A stretch of 64,000 nt of DNA from Variovorax sp. RA8 (GCF_901827175.1 NZ_LR594662.1:2294001-2358000); one strand, 5' to 3'. Positions 50,651 to 60,433 are shown, counted from the first letter of the stretch. A program made the numbers and translations. The notes: generated by a model not told the origin, from the sequence alone.

Positions 50651-51562
50651 ATGAGCAGGATGGACCGACTGCTTGCCATGGAGATGTTCGTTCGCGTGGT
50701 GGAGACCGGCAGCTTCTCCAAGGCCGCACGCGAGTTCAACACCACCCAGCCCACCGTGACCAAGCAGGTCGCGGCCACCGAGGCCCGGTTGAAGGTGCGG
50801 CTGCTCAACCGCAACACGCGCGGCGTGAGCCTCACCGAGGCGGGATCGCTCTACTACGACAAGTGCAAGAACATCGTGCGCGAGGCGGAGGAGGCCGAGC
50901 ACGTCGTGCGCCGTCGCGACTCCCAGGCCCAGGGCCTGCTGCGCATCGGCACCTCGGTCGCCTTCGGCCGGCGCGTGGTGGTGCCGCTGGCGCTGGAGTA
51001 CATGGCGCGCCATCCGCAGGTGCAGGTGGACCTGAGCTTCGAGGACCGCTACGTGGACCTGATCGCGCAGGGCATCGACGTCGCGGTGCGGATGGGCAAG
51101 CTCGCCGATTCCTCGCTGGGCGCTCGCTTCCTCGGCATGAACCCGTGGGTGATCGTGGCGGCGCCGGCCTACCTGAAGAAGCACGGCACGCCGAAGCGCG
51201 CGCAGGACCTCAGCGCCCATGTCGCGCTGATCTACAGCAGCGTCGTGGGCGATGATGTCTGGCGCATGCGCACGCCCAAGGGTGAGCCGGTGACGGTGCC
51301 GGTCACCGGCCGCCTGCGCTCCAACAACCTCTCTGCGGTGCTGGCCGCGGCGCGCGAGGGGCTGGGCATCGCGCTGATGCCGCGCTACGTGGCGAGCGAC
51401 TCGCTGGCGGCGGGGCGGGTGATGGAGGTGCTGCCGGGCCATGCGCTGCCGGAGCAGGAAATCCATGCGGTCTTTCCGTCGCCGAAGCTGGTGCCGGGAA
51501 AGGTGTCGGGCTTCGTGGCCTTCTTGCAGGGGCGCTTCGGCGAGGGGTGGTGGCAGGGCTGA
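50651..51562 (+). CDS. LysR-family regulator of the glyoxylate operon
   Basis: 303 residues of the CrgA-like LysR group. HTH LAMEMFVRVVETGSFSKAAREFNTTQPTVTKQVAATEARL, then LLRIGTSVAFGRRVVVPLALEYM and DRYVDLIAQGIDVAVRMG. It is divergent from gcl-hyi-glxR across a 103-bp region with a T-N11-A palindrome, so control of glyoxylate use is likely. The inducer is not known. Confidence 0.9.
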   Translation: MSRMDRLLAMEMFVRVVETGSFSKAAREFNTTQPTVTKQVAATEARLKVRLLNRNTRGVSLTEAGSLYYDKCKNIVREAEEAEHVVRRRDSQAQGLLRIGTSVAFGRRVVVPLALEYMARHPQVQVDLSFEDRYVDLIAQGIDVAVRMGKLADSSLGARFLGMNPWVIVAAPAYLKKHGTPKRAQDLSAHVALIYSSVVGDDVWRMRTPKGEPVTVPVTGRLRSNNLSAVLAAAREGLGIALMPRYVASDSLAAGRVMEVLPGHALPEQEIHAVFPSPKLVPGKVSGFVAFLQGRFGEGWWQG

Positions 51563-51623
51563 TCCGCGGGGGCCGTCGGTCGGTCACGCGGATCGTCGCC
51601 GAGGCAACGGACTGGTGATGCCG

Positions 51624-53198
51624 TCAGGCCGCGGCGAGCGCCCGCTGCTGCTCATCCAGCCTGAACACGCCCACCACCTCCGACAGCTTGCCCGCCTGGT
51701 CCTGCAGCGAGCTTGCCGCGGCCGCCGCCTCTTCCACCAGCGCCGCGTTCTGCTGCGTCACCTGGTCCATCTGCGTGATCGCCTGGTTGATCTGCTCGAT
51801 GCCCTGCGTCTGCTCGTGGCTCGCCGCGCTGATCTCGCCCACGATGTCGGTCACGCGGCGGATGCTGCCGACGATTTCTTCCATCGTCTTGCCGGCTTCG
51901 CCCACCAGCGCGGTGCCGGCGTCGACCTTGCCCACCGAGTCGTCGATCAGGCCCTTGATTTCCTTGGCGGCTGCAGCCGAGCGCTGCGCGAGGTTGCGCA
52001 CCTCGGACGCCACCACCGCGAAGCCCCGGCCCTGCTCGCCGGCCCGCGCCGCTTCCACCGCAGCGTTGAGCGCGAGGATGTTGGTCTGGAAGGCGATGCC
52101 GTCGATCACGCCGATGATGTCCACGATCTTCTTGGACGAGGCGTGGATCGAGGCCATGGTGTCCACCACCTGGCCGACCACGCTCCCGCCCTTCACCGCC
52201 ACTTCGGAGGCCGAGAGCGCCAGTTGGTTCGCCTGCCGCGCGTTGTCCGCGTTCTGCTTGACGGTGGAGGTCAGCTCTTCCATCGACGCGGCCGTCTGTT
52301 CCAGCGAACTGGCCTGCTCCTCGGTGCGCGACGAGAGATCCTGATTGCCAACGGCAATCTGCGTGCTGCCCGACGAGACATTGACCACCACGCCCTGCAC
52401 CTGCTGCAGCGCGTGCTGCAGCGCGCCCCGCATGCGGTCGATGGCCTGCAGCAGCCGGCCGGTCTCATCACCGGCATAGCGGGCCTGCGGCCGGCCGCTC
52501 AGGTCCATGTCGGCGATGGCGCCGGCGGCGCTTTGCGCCAGGCGCAGCGGGCGCGTGATGCTGCGCGCCAGGTACCAGGCCAGCATCGTGCCGACGACGA
52601 GCGACAGCGCGGAGCAGACGACCAGCATCATCGTGGTCTGGACCCGCAGGGCCTCCGCGCGCTGTGCCGCGGCGTCGAGGCCGGCGCGCTGCAGATCGAC
52701 CATCTGCTTCACGCCCGCGAGGTAGGCGACCGAGGTCGGCTCGAAGCGCGCATCGAAGACCCGGCCCGCGCCCTCGAGGTCGCCGGCCAGCTTGAGGCGG
52801 CTCACCTCCTCGCGCGCGGCCAGGTAGCCTTTGCGCAGCTCGCCGACCTTCTCGAACAACTCGCGCTCCTCGGGCGCGGTCATCTGCGACTCGATGAACT
52901 TCTGCAGCTCGTTGGTGTCCTTGATGGCCGCTGCAGTGTGCGGCGCGAAGTAGGCGATCAGCGCGGTGTCGCTGCTCTTGGCGATGGCCGCGGCGCGCTG
53001 CACGCCCGAGGTGGTGTGGCGCAGCCAGTCGGACGCGGCGCGCTCGGTCTTGACCTTCTGTTCGGTCATTTGGGTGATCTCCCCGCCCAGCTGCTGCAGC
53101 TTGAGCGCCGAGACTGCGCTGCTGGCCAGGAAGAGGGCGAGGATGAGGCCGAGCACGATGGCCAGGCGCTTGCCGATGGAAAGATTGTCTAGTAGCAC
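51624..53198 (-). CDS. Methyl-accepting chemotaxis protein
   Basis: 524 residues. TM1 (~10-32), a four-helix-bundle periplasmic domain (~33-185), TM2 (~189-212), HAMP (~213-265) and a cytoplasmic signalling coiled coil with the hairpin tip [31 protein letters not shown]. It belongs to the shorter 36-heptad-like Tar/Tsr class common in Burkholderiales. The start is GTG 53198 with GGAG upstream. Ligand unknown; no chemotaxis genes adjacent. Confidence 0.92.
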   Translation of the reverse strand: MLLDNLSIGKRLAIVLGLILALFLASSAVSALKLQQLGGEITQMTEQKVKTERAASDWLRHTTSGVQRAAAIAKSSDTALIAYFAPHTAAAIKDTNELQKFIESQMTAPEERELFEKVGELRKGYLAAREEVSRLKLAGDLEGAGRVFDARFEPTSVAYLAGVKQMVDLQRAGLDAAAQRAEALRVQTTMMLVVCSALSLVVGTMLAWYLARSITRPLRLAQSAAGAIADMDLSGRPQARYAGDETGRLLQAIDRMRGALQHALQQVQGVVVNVSSGSTQIAVGNQDLSSRTEEQASSLEQTAASMEELTSTVKQNADNARQANQLALSASEVAVKGGSVVGQVVDTMASIHASSKKIVDIIGVIDGIAFQTNILALNAAVEAARAGEQGRGFAVVASEVRNLAQRSAAAAKEIKGLIDDSVGKVDAGTALVGEAGKTMEEIVGSIRRVTDIVGEISAASHEQTQGIEQINQAITQMDQVTQQNAALVEEAAAAASSLQDQAGKLSEVVGVFRLDEQQRALAAA

Positions 53199-53466
53199 GA
53201 TGAACTCCGGGCGAATGGGGGAAGCGATGAATGCGGCAGCGCCGGAACGCCTCGCCGCCCCGGCGGGGAACGCGAAGGTCCTCGGCCGAAGCCCCGTAGA
53301 GCTCTATCGGCAGCCCGGGCTGGAACTTGAGGAGTACCGGCCGGGCGATGTGCCCGCCGATGTCGCCGCTGCGTTACCGACCCACGGCGTCGAAGCCGCT
53401 GCGCACAGCAGGAAGTCGCGGGTTCGGCACACAATCGCAGGCGCACAGTGCGCAGGAGATTTCCTC

Positions 53467-54564
53467 ATGAATCCATCGATGCCGCCTGCTCCGCCGCGCC
53501 CGCCCGGGAGCCAGTCAGAGAAGGCACCGCCGGTGCCAGCGGGCGCACCCCTGACGCCCGAATGGCTGCGATGGGCCGCTGAACAGTTGCTGCGCGGCTG
53601 CACGCCGGAATCGGTCCTGGCCTCCATGATCGCTGCCGGCCTCGACCCGCAAGCCAGCGCGGAGCTGATTGAACTGGTGCCCGGCAACGCCGTCTACGTC
53701 GCGGCCGAGGGCCGGGCGCAGCAACTGCGCAAGCTCGAGTCCACGCTGGCCAACCTGCAGCTGCTCTGGGAGATCGACCCGATGTACAGCATCGTGGACA
53801 AGCGCGTGTCGGTCAGCGAGGAGGAGTTCATCGAGCGCTATGTGCGAGGCTGCCGGCCGCTGGTGCTCACGGGCCATACGCGGGACTGGCCTGCGATGCA
53901 GCGATGGTCGCCAGACTATCTGAAAGAGCGCTTCGGCCATCTCGATGTCGAGGTCCAGGCCGAACGCCAGGCGAATCCACGCTACGAGGAAGACAAGGCG
54001 TCGCACCGGCGGAACGTTCGCCTGGGCGATTTCGTCGACCAGGTGCTGGGCGGCGGCGAAACCAACGACTACTACCTCACCGCCAACAACGAAGCATTGC
54101 GGCGGCCCGACTTCGCTCCTCTGCTGGAGGACATCGGCAGCCTGCCGCCGTGTTGCATTCGCGCGGAACTGGCCGAGCGGTCGTCCTTCTGGTTCGGGCC
54201 GGCCGGCACCGTGACCCCCTTGCACCACGACACGCTGATGCTGTTCCACACGCAGGTTGTCGGGCGCAAGCGCTGGCGCCTCATCTCGCCCTTGCAGGGG
54301 CCACGCCTGTACAACACGAACGGGGTCTTCAGCCCCATCGACCTGGACGCGGTCGACCTGAGGCAGTTTCCCCTGTTCGCAGGCGTGCGCGTACTTGAAG
54401 TCGTGGTCTGGCCGGGCGAGACGATGTTCCTGCCGCTGGCCTGGTGGCATCAGGTGCGTGCGCTGGACGTCAGCGTGTCCTTCTCGTACTCGAACCTGGC
54501 CCTGCCGATTCCGAACCTCTTCACCTACTTCGATCCGGTGCCGCGTGCCGTCCCGGATGCTTGA
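53467..54564 (+). CDS. JmjC/cupin-8 domain Fe(II)/2-oxoglutarate oxygenase-like protein
   Basis: 365 residues. Residues ~1-120 are a Pro-rich lead and a helical segment; the cupin-8 domain follows. RPLVLTGHTRDWPAMQRWSPDYL is the family entry motif, and iron ligands are the HxD in LHHDTLMLFH and the distal His in FLPLAWWHQV. Members hydroxylate protein or small-molecule side chains. AGGAG 10 nt before ATG 53467 sets the start; the 268-bp gap to the chemoreceptor otherwise shows no gene. Confidence 0.85.
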   Translation: MNPSMPPAPPRPPGSQSEKAPPVPAGAPLTPEWLRWAAEQLLRGCTPESVLASMIAAGLDPQASAELIELVPGNAVYVAAEGRAQQLRKLESTLANLQLLWEIDPMYSIVDKRVSVSEEEFIERYVRGCRPLVLTGHTRDWPAMQRWSPDYLKERFGHLDVEVQAERQANPRYEEDKASHRRNVRLGDFVDQVLGGGETNDYYLTANNEALRRPDFAPLLEDIGSLPPCCIRAELAERSSFWFGPAGTVTPLHHDTLMLFHTQVVGRKRWRLISPLQGPRLYNTNGVFSPIDLDAVDLRQFPLFAGVRVLEVVVWPGETMFLPLAWWHQVRALDVSVSFSYSNLALPIPNLFTYFDPVPRAVPDA

Positions 54565-54622
54565 TGGAGAGCGCGCCCTGCGGCTGGCGCAGGGCGCACG
54601 CTTCGACCTCTGAAGGCCTGGC

Positions 54623-57600
54623 TCAGGCAACGCGGCACGATTTGACGACAAAGGGCGCCGGGTCGGTGCCGAAAAACGCGTTGGTGCAAGGGACCGTCCC
54701 ATTGACCGTCTTCTGCACCCAGCGCGTGTCGGCGCCATACCGCACCACGGTCGGCGCCGACACGGTGAAGCTTTGTCCCTCGTTGGCCAGGAATGCGCCC
54801 GAGGGCGGCGGCGCTGGGACGGGAGCAGGCGCTGGGGCAGGTGCAGGCGCTGGGGCAGGTGCAGGTGCTGGGGCGGGTGCAGGCGCTGGGGCAGGTGCGG
54901 GTGCGGGTGCGGGTGCGGGCGCTGGTGCAGGTGCTGGTGCAGGCGCTGGTGCTGGTGCTGGTGCTGGTGCTGGTGCTGGTGCGGACGCCAGCCTGCAGGA
55001 CTTCACCACGAACGGTGCCGGGTCGGTGCCGAAGTAGGCATTGGTGCAGGGTACCGTGCCGCTAACCGTCTTCTGCACCCAGCGTGTGTCAGCGCCGTAG
55101 GCCACCAGGGTCGGACTCGACACCGTAAAGGTGCCCCCTTCGACGGCCAGCATCGCTCCGGACGGCGGCGGCGCAGGTGCAGGTGCAGGTGCAGGCGCAG
55201 GTGCAGGTGCCGGTGCCGGTGCCGGTGCCGGTGCCGGTGCCGGTGCCGGTGCCGGTGCAGGTGCAGGTGCAGGGGCCGGTGCAGGTGCAGGTGCAGGTGC
55301 AGGTGCAGGGGCCGGTGCAGGGGCAGGCGCAGGTGCGGGCGCAGGGGCAGGCGCAGGGGCAGGCGCAGGGGCAGGCGCGGGTGCGGGCGCAGGGGCAGGC
55401 GCGGGTGCGGGCGCAGGGGCAGGGGCAGGCGCAGGTGCGGGTGCAGGCGCGGTCGCCAGCCTGCAGGACTTCACCACGAAGGGCGCCGGGTCGGTGCCGA
55501 AGAACTCGTTGGTACATGGCACCGTGCCGACTACCGCCTTCTGTACCCAGCGCGTGTCGGCGCCATAGGCCACCAGGGTCGAGCTCGACACCGTGAAGGT
55601 GCCGCCTTCGACGGCCAGCGTCGCGCCGGACGGTACAGGTGCGGGTGCAGGAGCCGGTGCGGGTGCGGGTGCGGGTGCGGGCGCCGGCGCCGGCGCCGGC
55701 GCCGGCGCAGGCGGTGCCGCAGTCCCCGTGTCCGCCACGCAGGACTTGGTCACACCCGGCGCGGGATCGGTGCCGAAGAAGGTTGTGTTGCAGGTGCCTG
55801 TACCCGTCACGACCTTGTCGACCCAGCGCGAGTCGACGCCGTAGCTGACCACGGTCGAGCTCGTCGTGCTGAAGGCAGCGCCTTGCGCGGCCACGGTGCG
55901 GTCGGCAGTCGTTACCTGGCTGCCCGCCGTCACGCCGCCGGCCTTGGGCGCCAGCACATGGCAAGTCTTGGCGACGTTCGGCGCCGGATTCATCCCGAAG
56001 AACTCGCTCCTGCAGCTCACGTTGCCCGTGACCGTCTTGTGGGCCCAGTTGCCGCCCTGCCCGAACTGCACGACGGTGGAAGCCGGCAGCGTGAAGGTGT
56101 GGCCCTGGTCGGCCACCTTCGTCCAGCCGCCCTGCACCTTCAGGATCTTCGCGACGGAGGGCACGCCGGCGCTGTCGATCGCGAACAGCATGTAGTAGCC
56201 GGCGGGCAGGATGTTCGGGCTCTCGTTGAGGGTGATGTTGACCGTCGAGCTCCCGGCGGCCTGGGTGAAGGGAAGGTTGAGAAAGCGTTGGCCGAAGTCG
56301 GTCGAATGCGTCACCGCGCCGGTGCGCACCAGCGTGACGCGCTGGATCGACAGCGGCGACACGACGCTGATCTGGAAGTCGCTGCCGAGGGTCAGCTGGG
56401 CCGGGGCCGTGTTGATGATCGGGCGCGCCGCGCGCTGGCCGCTGCTGTCGAACAGGTAGGGCGGCGAATAGATCTCGGCGTTGAGGTTCAGCACCGGCCC
56501 GGGCGAGCCGCCGCCGACAGAGAGCACCGTGGCATCGGGCAGCAGCATCGCCGTGGAGTGGTAGAGCCGGGCCTTCTGCGCCGCGTTGCCGGTCGTCCAC
56601 TGGCCCGTGGCCGGGTTCCAGAGGAGGGCCGTGAACGCGGTGTCGACCAGCTCGTTGTCCTGGGCCGAGCCGCCGGTGACCAGCACCTTGCCGTCGGCCA
56701 GCACGGTGGCCGTGCCCCATTCGCGGTTGGGGCCGGGGCCCGCGACGGTGCTGACGACCGGCGTGCGCCCGTTGATGTCGACCACCACCGCGCTGCCGTC
56801 GTCGGCCACCATCAGCATCTTGCCGCGGTCGAACATCGCCCAGGGCAGCACCCAATTGAGGAACTTCGGCAGCGTGCCGATCGGTCCCATGGTGGGCGCT
56901 TCGGTGTTGATACTGAACATCTGGTTGCTGCTGGCCACGACCACGCGGCCGTTCGGCGCCAGCACGGCGCGGGGATAGAACCAGTCGCCCGGCCAGTTGG
57001 GGATGGCCGAGAGCGTGCGCCAGCCCTGGCCCGGCGTGTAGATCTCCGGCACGCCGGAGCCGGCGCCGCCGCCGTCGATGCCTGCCAGCATCAGCGCCCG
57101 GCCGTCGGCCAGCGGAACCGCAGTGCCGTACCAGCGCGCATAGGCCATCGGCGGCCCCGCGGTGATGGTGGAGGAGGCCGGATCGTAGAAGTTGACGTCG
57201 GCCACGCCGCCGTTGACTTGGTTGGGCGTAATCCCGCGCGTGTCGCCACCCGCCATCAGCACCTGCCCGGCCGGCAGCACGGTCTGGGCGGTGCAGAAGA
57301 GGTCGGTGCGCACGCTGTGCTGCAGCAGGCTGTGGGCGTTGGTGGTCGGCGTCCAGACGTCGTAGTAAAGCTGGGCTCCCTGGGCGCCGCTCGGGTCGGT
57401 GCCGTAGCTCATGACCTTGCCGTCGGGCGTCAGCACGGCGTGGATGGCATTGATGGGCCAGGTGATAGGTGCCGCCCACTGGCCGCCGGTGTCGGGCGCC
57501 ACGGCGTCGGCGGCCGCCGCGGCGGCTGCACTCGTGATGGCGCTCGTTGTCGTCGTGGGCGGACCGGCGACGCCCGGACCGCGGTCGACAGGGGCGGGGC

Positions 57601-57964
57601 GGTCCCGCTCCAGTTCGCGCTGCCGGGCGATGTCCTCGGGCGTCTTGACGGCCTTGCGTGCCCTGACGAGCGAGGTCTTGGCGTCGGCATCGGTGGTAGT
57701 GGCGGGCGAGGAGGGATCGGCCATGCTGGCCGCTGCTGCGGCGACAGTCGGAGCCATCCCGCCTTCATCATTCCCGGGGGTGGGGGCGGGGGCCGGGGCG
57801 GGTGCGGAGGTATCGGTGGTGCCGGCCGCGGAGCCGGCCAAACCCGTAGTCGCTACACCACCGTCGCTGCCGCCGCCGCCGCATGCCGTGATCACCAGTG
57901 GCGCCCACAGGGCCATCCACCTGAAGCCCGAAGCCCGGGGAAACGGCGGCGAGGCAGTTGGCAT
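54623..57964 (-). CDS. Galactose oxidase-like lipoprotein with five Cys modules and Pro-Ala linkers
   Basis: 1113 residues from ATG 57964 (TTG 57970 possible). Lipobox at Cys28 (LVITAC). After a disordered region, a kelch-type galactose/glyoxal oxidase domain (~165-610) keeps every cofactor residue: Cys224 (DLFCTAQ) and Tyr279 (RWYGT) for the Tyr-Cys crosslink, Tyr468-His469 (LYHST) and His553 (VTHSTDFGQR). It would be a copper radical oxidase making H2O2. The C-terminus has five modules of about 50 residues (FTVSS...YGADTRWVQK...CTNxFFGTDPAPFVVKSC), each with one Cys pair. The last three are separated from each other and from module 2 by (PA)n linkers of roughly 27, 94 and 60 residues. Confidence 0.9.
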   Translation of the reverse strand: MPTASPPFPRASGFRWMALWAPLVITACGGGGSDGGVATTGLAGSAAGTTDTSAPAPAPAPTPGNDEGGMAPTVAAAAASMADPSSPATTTDADAKTSLVRARKAVKTPEDIARQRELERDRPAPVDRGPGVAGPPTTTTSAITSAAAAAAADAVAPDTGGQWAAPITWPINAIHAVLTPDGKVMSYGTDPSGAQGAQLYYDVWTPTTNAHSLLQHSVRTDLFCTAQTVLPAGQVLMAGGDTRGITPNQVNGGVADVNFYDPASSTITAGPPMAYARWYGTAVPLADGRALMLAGIDGGGAGSGVPEIYTPGQGWRTLSAIPNWPGDWFYPRAVLAPNGRVVVASSNQMFSINTEAPTMGPIGTLPKFLNWVLPWAMFDRGKMLMVADDGSAVVVDINGRTPVVSTVAGPGPNREWGTATVLADGKVLVTGGSAQDNELVDTAFTALLWNPATGQWTTGNAAQKARLYHSTAMLLPDATVLSVGGGSPGPVLNLNAEIYSPPYLFDSSGQRAARPIINTAPAQLTLGSDFQISVVSPLSIQRVTLVRTGAVTHSTDFGQRFLNLPFTQAAGSSTVNITLNESPNILPAGYYMLFAIDSAGVPSVAKILKVQGGWTKVADQGHTFTLPASTVVQFGQGGNWAHKTVTGNVSCRSEFFGMNPAPNVAKTCHVLAPKAGGVTAGSQVTTADRTVAAQGAAFSTTSSTVVSYGVDSRWVDKVVTGTGTCNTTFFGTDPAPGVTKSCVADTGTAAPPAPAPAPAPAPAPAPAPAPAPAPAPVPSGATLAVEGGTFTVSSSTLVAYGADTRWVQKAVVGTVPCTNEFFGTDPAPFVVKSCRLATAPAPAPAPAPAPAPAPAPAPAPAPAPAPAPAPAPAPAPAPAPAPAPAPAPAPAPAPAPAPAPAPAPAPAPAPAPAPAPAPAPAPAPAPAPAPAPPPSGAMLAVEGGTFTVSSPTLVAYGADTRWVQKTVSGTVPCTNAYFGTDPAPFVVKSCRLASAPAPAPAPAPAPAPAPAPAPAPAPAPAPAPAPAPAPAPAPAPAPAPAPAPAPAPVPAPPPSGAFLANEGQSFTVSAPTVVRYGADTRWVQKTVNGTVPCTNAFFGTDPAPFVVKSCRVA
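54811..54989. repeat. Hexanucleotide repeat tract, linker between modules 4 and 5
   Basis: Imperfect GGTGCA/GGCGCT/GGTGCT hexamers, including seven near-perfect GCTGGT units around 54945-54981. Encodes a Pro-Ala linker of about 60 residues. Because each unit is six bases, unit gain or loss keeps the reading frame. Confidence 0.9.
55171..55451. repeat. Hexanucleotide repeat tract, linker between modules 3 and 4
   Basis: About 47 hexamers of GGTGCA, GGTGCC, GGCGCA and GGTGCG type. A homogeneous block of eight GGTGCC units lies around 55209-55256. Encodes about 94 residues of Pro-Ala. This is the longest tract and the likeliest to vary or be mis-assembled. Confidence 0.92.
55633..55712. repeat. 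Hexanucleotide repeat tract, linker between modules 2 and 3
   Basis: Short tract of GGTGCG units followed by a pure GCGCCG run at 55681-55707. Encodes about 27 Pro-Ala residues. The GCGCCG part is self-complementary and could form hairpins during replication. Confidence 0.88.
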
Positions 57965-58329
57965 ATCCAACCCCCAAGAAAGGAGAACTTAGAGGTTATA
58001 CAGCCACCATTCTGAGTGTCGTCCACCAATATATGTAGCGCCAAAGATCTAGGTGGTATCCCTGAGCCCCGATTGAACCGACTGGGAGCCACGCCTTGGA
58101 CAAGATTGCAACTGATGCACGCCTCGGCGTTCGGGGCATTTGTCATTGAAAGCAGCATGCGCCCGGTCGCAAATGTCGAAGCGCACTGATCAACCAGGAC
58201 ACATTTCAGAGACAAAAGATCAGATTTGATTTGGGCCGATCGGCCCAGAATCCGGCCCCTCGACGGGAGCGAGGGCCGCAAAGCTGAAGCCATGACTTGG
58301 CCTTCCCCGGACGCGGGGAGGCCAAGAAC
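57965..58329. other. Intergenic region between oxidase and haemagglutinin genes
   Basis: About 360 bp without a supported gene, lower in GC than its surroundings. It holds TATAAC at 57995-58000 (possible -10 for the oxidase on the minus strand), the perfect palindrome TGGGCCGATCGGCCCA at 58232-58247, and a hairpin at 58299-58323 that takes in the ribosome site of the haemagglutinin gene. Nothing else is recognised. Confidence 0.6.
58299..58323 (+). promoter_or_regulatory. Hairpin covering the ribosome site of the haemagglutinin gene
   Basis: GGCCT-T-CCCC pairs with GGGG-AGGCC (one bulged T, loop GACG plus a closing G-C). The GGGGAG Shine-Dalgarno sequence lies in the 3' arm, 9 nt before the TTG start. 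Both the weak start and the sequestered site would keep translation low. Confidence 0.4.
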
Positions 58330-60433
58330 TTGAACAAGCACCTTCACAGGATCGTCTTCAACGCTGCGCGCGGCATGCGCATGGTCGTGCAAGAAACGGC
58401 GCGCAGCGCGGGCAGAGCCAGCGGCGCCACTTCCGCCCGTATCGGGAGTGCGCTGGCGAGCCTGCTGGTTGCCATGGCGGCGCAGGCGCAGATCGTCGGC
58501 GCACCCGGTGTTGCACCGGGCCTCAGGCCCACGGTGCTGGTGGCGCCCAATGGGGTTCCTCTCGTCAACATCCAGACTCCTTCGGCTGCGGGCGTCTCGC
58601 GCAACCTCTACCACCAGTTCGACGTCCAGCCGCGCGGCGTCATCCTCAACAACAGCCGCACCGATGCGCAGACCCAGCTGGGTGGCTGGGTGCAGGCCAA
58701 TCCGTGGCTGGCCAACGGGCCGGCGCGGATCATCCTCAACGAGGTGGTCAGCGGCAACCCCACGCAACTGCGCGGCGCGATCGAGGTCGGCGGCCAGCGC
58801 GCCGAGGTCATCGTGGCCAACCCTGCGGGCATCGCCGTCGATGGCGCCACCTTCATCAACGCCAGCCGCGCAACCCTGACCACCGGCACCCCGCAGCTCG
58901 ATGCGGCAGGCGGCCTGGACGGCTACGTGGTGCGCGGCGGCACCGTGAGCATCGACGGCGCTGGATTGGATGGGTGCGAAGAACGCCATCAGCACCGAAG
59001 GCTCGCATGTGAGCGGCACGCAGGGCGTGATGCTCGATGCCGGGCGCCTGCTCAACATCGTCGAGGGGCGCAACACCAGCAGCGCCAGCGCCGACTTCGA
59101 CAGGAAGCGCTCCAGTCCGATCAAGGACCCGGTCTTCATGCAGAACCGGGCATCCGGCACCGGCATCGACGTCAAGACCGACACCGCCGCGGCGAGCACC
59201 CTCACCAGCAGCCAGGGCGGCGTCCTGCTGCGGGGCGGGGCAGTGAACCTGCAGGGCGTGCAGGTCGCAGTTGCCAAGGACATTGCCATCGAAGGCAGCG
59301 AGGTCAATATCGTCGGGGCCACGAACCGCAGCCAAGTCAGCGGGGAGCAGCGCCAGCGTGGCGGCGACTTCGGCCCCCTGGGCCTGCACGACCTGGGGCA
59401 TGGCCTGGGGGCGAAGAGCGCGGACACGCTAAACGCCGAGACCACCACCCTCGCGCGCACGACGCTGAACGGCGCCAACGTCAGCATCAGCGCCACCGGA
59501 GCGGATGGCAAAGGGGGTGACCTGCACATCGCCGGCACCACCATCGACACCCCCGGCACCCTGAACCCGAACGCCGGGACCCTGTCCCTGGACACCCAGA
59601 GCACGGTGGCCACGCTGGAGACCGGCAGCCAGCGCAAGGACTTCTCGTGGCAGCAGCAGGCATCGCGCGGCAGCAGCGACGAGACCACGCACTACAACCT
59701 GTTCAATGTCGGCACGCTGGCGGTCGACGCCCATCGGGTACAGGCCGGGCTGGGCGCGAGGGACAGCCTCGACCAGCTCGCCAGGCAGCCGGGCATGGGC
59801 TGGATCGAGCAGCTCAACGCCGATCCCAATCTCAGCGGCAAGGTCGACTGGGCCAGGGTCGAGGAGGCGCACCGCAACTGGGACTACAAGCAGCAGGGCC
59901 TCACGCCCGAGGGCGCGGCCATCGTGACGCTGGCGGTGGCGTACTTCACGGCCGGAGCGGCATCGGGCCTTGGCGCCAGTGCCGGCACGGCCGTGGGTGG
60001 GACAGCCGGCACAGTCGCCGGGGGCGCGGTCACGGCCGGCGTCACCGCGCTGGCGAGCCAGGCGAGCGTGGCGTTGATCAACAACCGGGGCGATATCGGT
60101 GGGGCGCTGAACGACCTGGGGTCCAGCGCCAGCGTCAAGAGCCTGCTGACAGCCATCGCCACGGGCGGGGTGCTGGCGGGGCTGAACCTCGATCCGACGG
60201 GCTTGCCGACAACGGGAGGCGGAGCGCAGCCCTTCATGACGCAGCTCAGGCAGAACCTCACGGCAGGCGCGGCCCGAGCCGTGATCGACACGGCCATCAA
60301 TGGCGGCAGCTTCGAGGAGAACCTGAGGGACGGTCTGAGGACTGCGCTACTGGACACCGTTGCCGCGCAAGGTGCCAATGCGATCGGCGACAACTTCGAG
60401 GGCTTCACCAACAAGGTAGCTCAAGATGACTAG
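58330..60433 (+). pseudogene. Filamentous haemagglutinin/CdiA-type exoprotein, internally deleted and frameshifted
   Basis: Begins at TTG 58330 with an extended signal peptide region (NKHLHRIVFNAARGMRMVVQE), then the TPS domain: GVSRNLYHQFDV, GVILNNS, NPTQLRGAIEVGGQRAEVIVANPAGI and GGTVSIDGAGLD. At about 58970 the frame breaks exactly where TPS domains continue with a TDYT segment. A different frame then carries late-FHA sequence (GVMLDAGRLLNIVEGRNTSS, NSQ-type repeats, then a Gly/Ala-rich DUF637-like region) to 60433. The long beta-helix and the toxin tip are missing. No TpsB partner is present. Remnant of a contact-dependent system; non-functional as it stands. Confidence 0.82.

Noticed and set aside
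53199..53466. Small gene between the chemoreceptor and the cupin-8 gene
   Set aside because: Open frames exist on both strands, but none has a ribosome site or a protein-like composition; the cupin gene has its own AGGAG before 53467.
55131..55568. Gly-Ala repeat protein (PGRS-like) on the plus strand
   Set aside because: It is simply the other strand of the Pro-Ala linker repeats.
54811..55712. CRISPR array
   Set aside because: The repeats are contiguous hexamers without spacers, inside a coding region, and no cas genes are present.
54773..58015. A 1080-residue Arg/Cys/Gly-rich protein opposite the oxidase gene
   Set aside because: It is the antisense reading of the hexanucleotide repeats and high-GC kelch domain; no ribosome site, no family, and the minus-strand gene is clearly real.
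57995..58250. Decayed transposon end near the haemagglutinin gene
   Set aside because: No transposase remnant, no terminal inverted repeats and no target duplication could be found; only a palindrome and lower GC.
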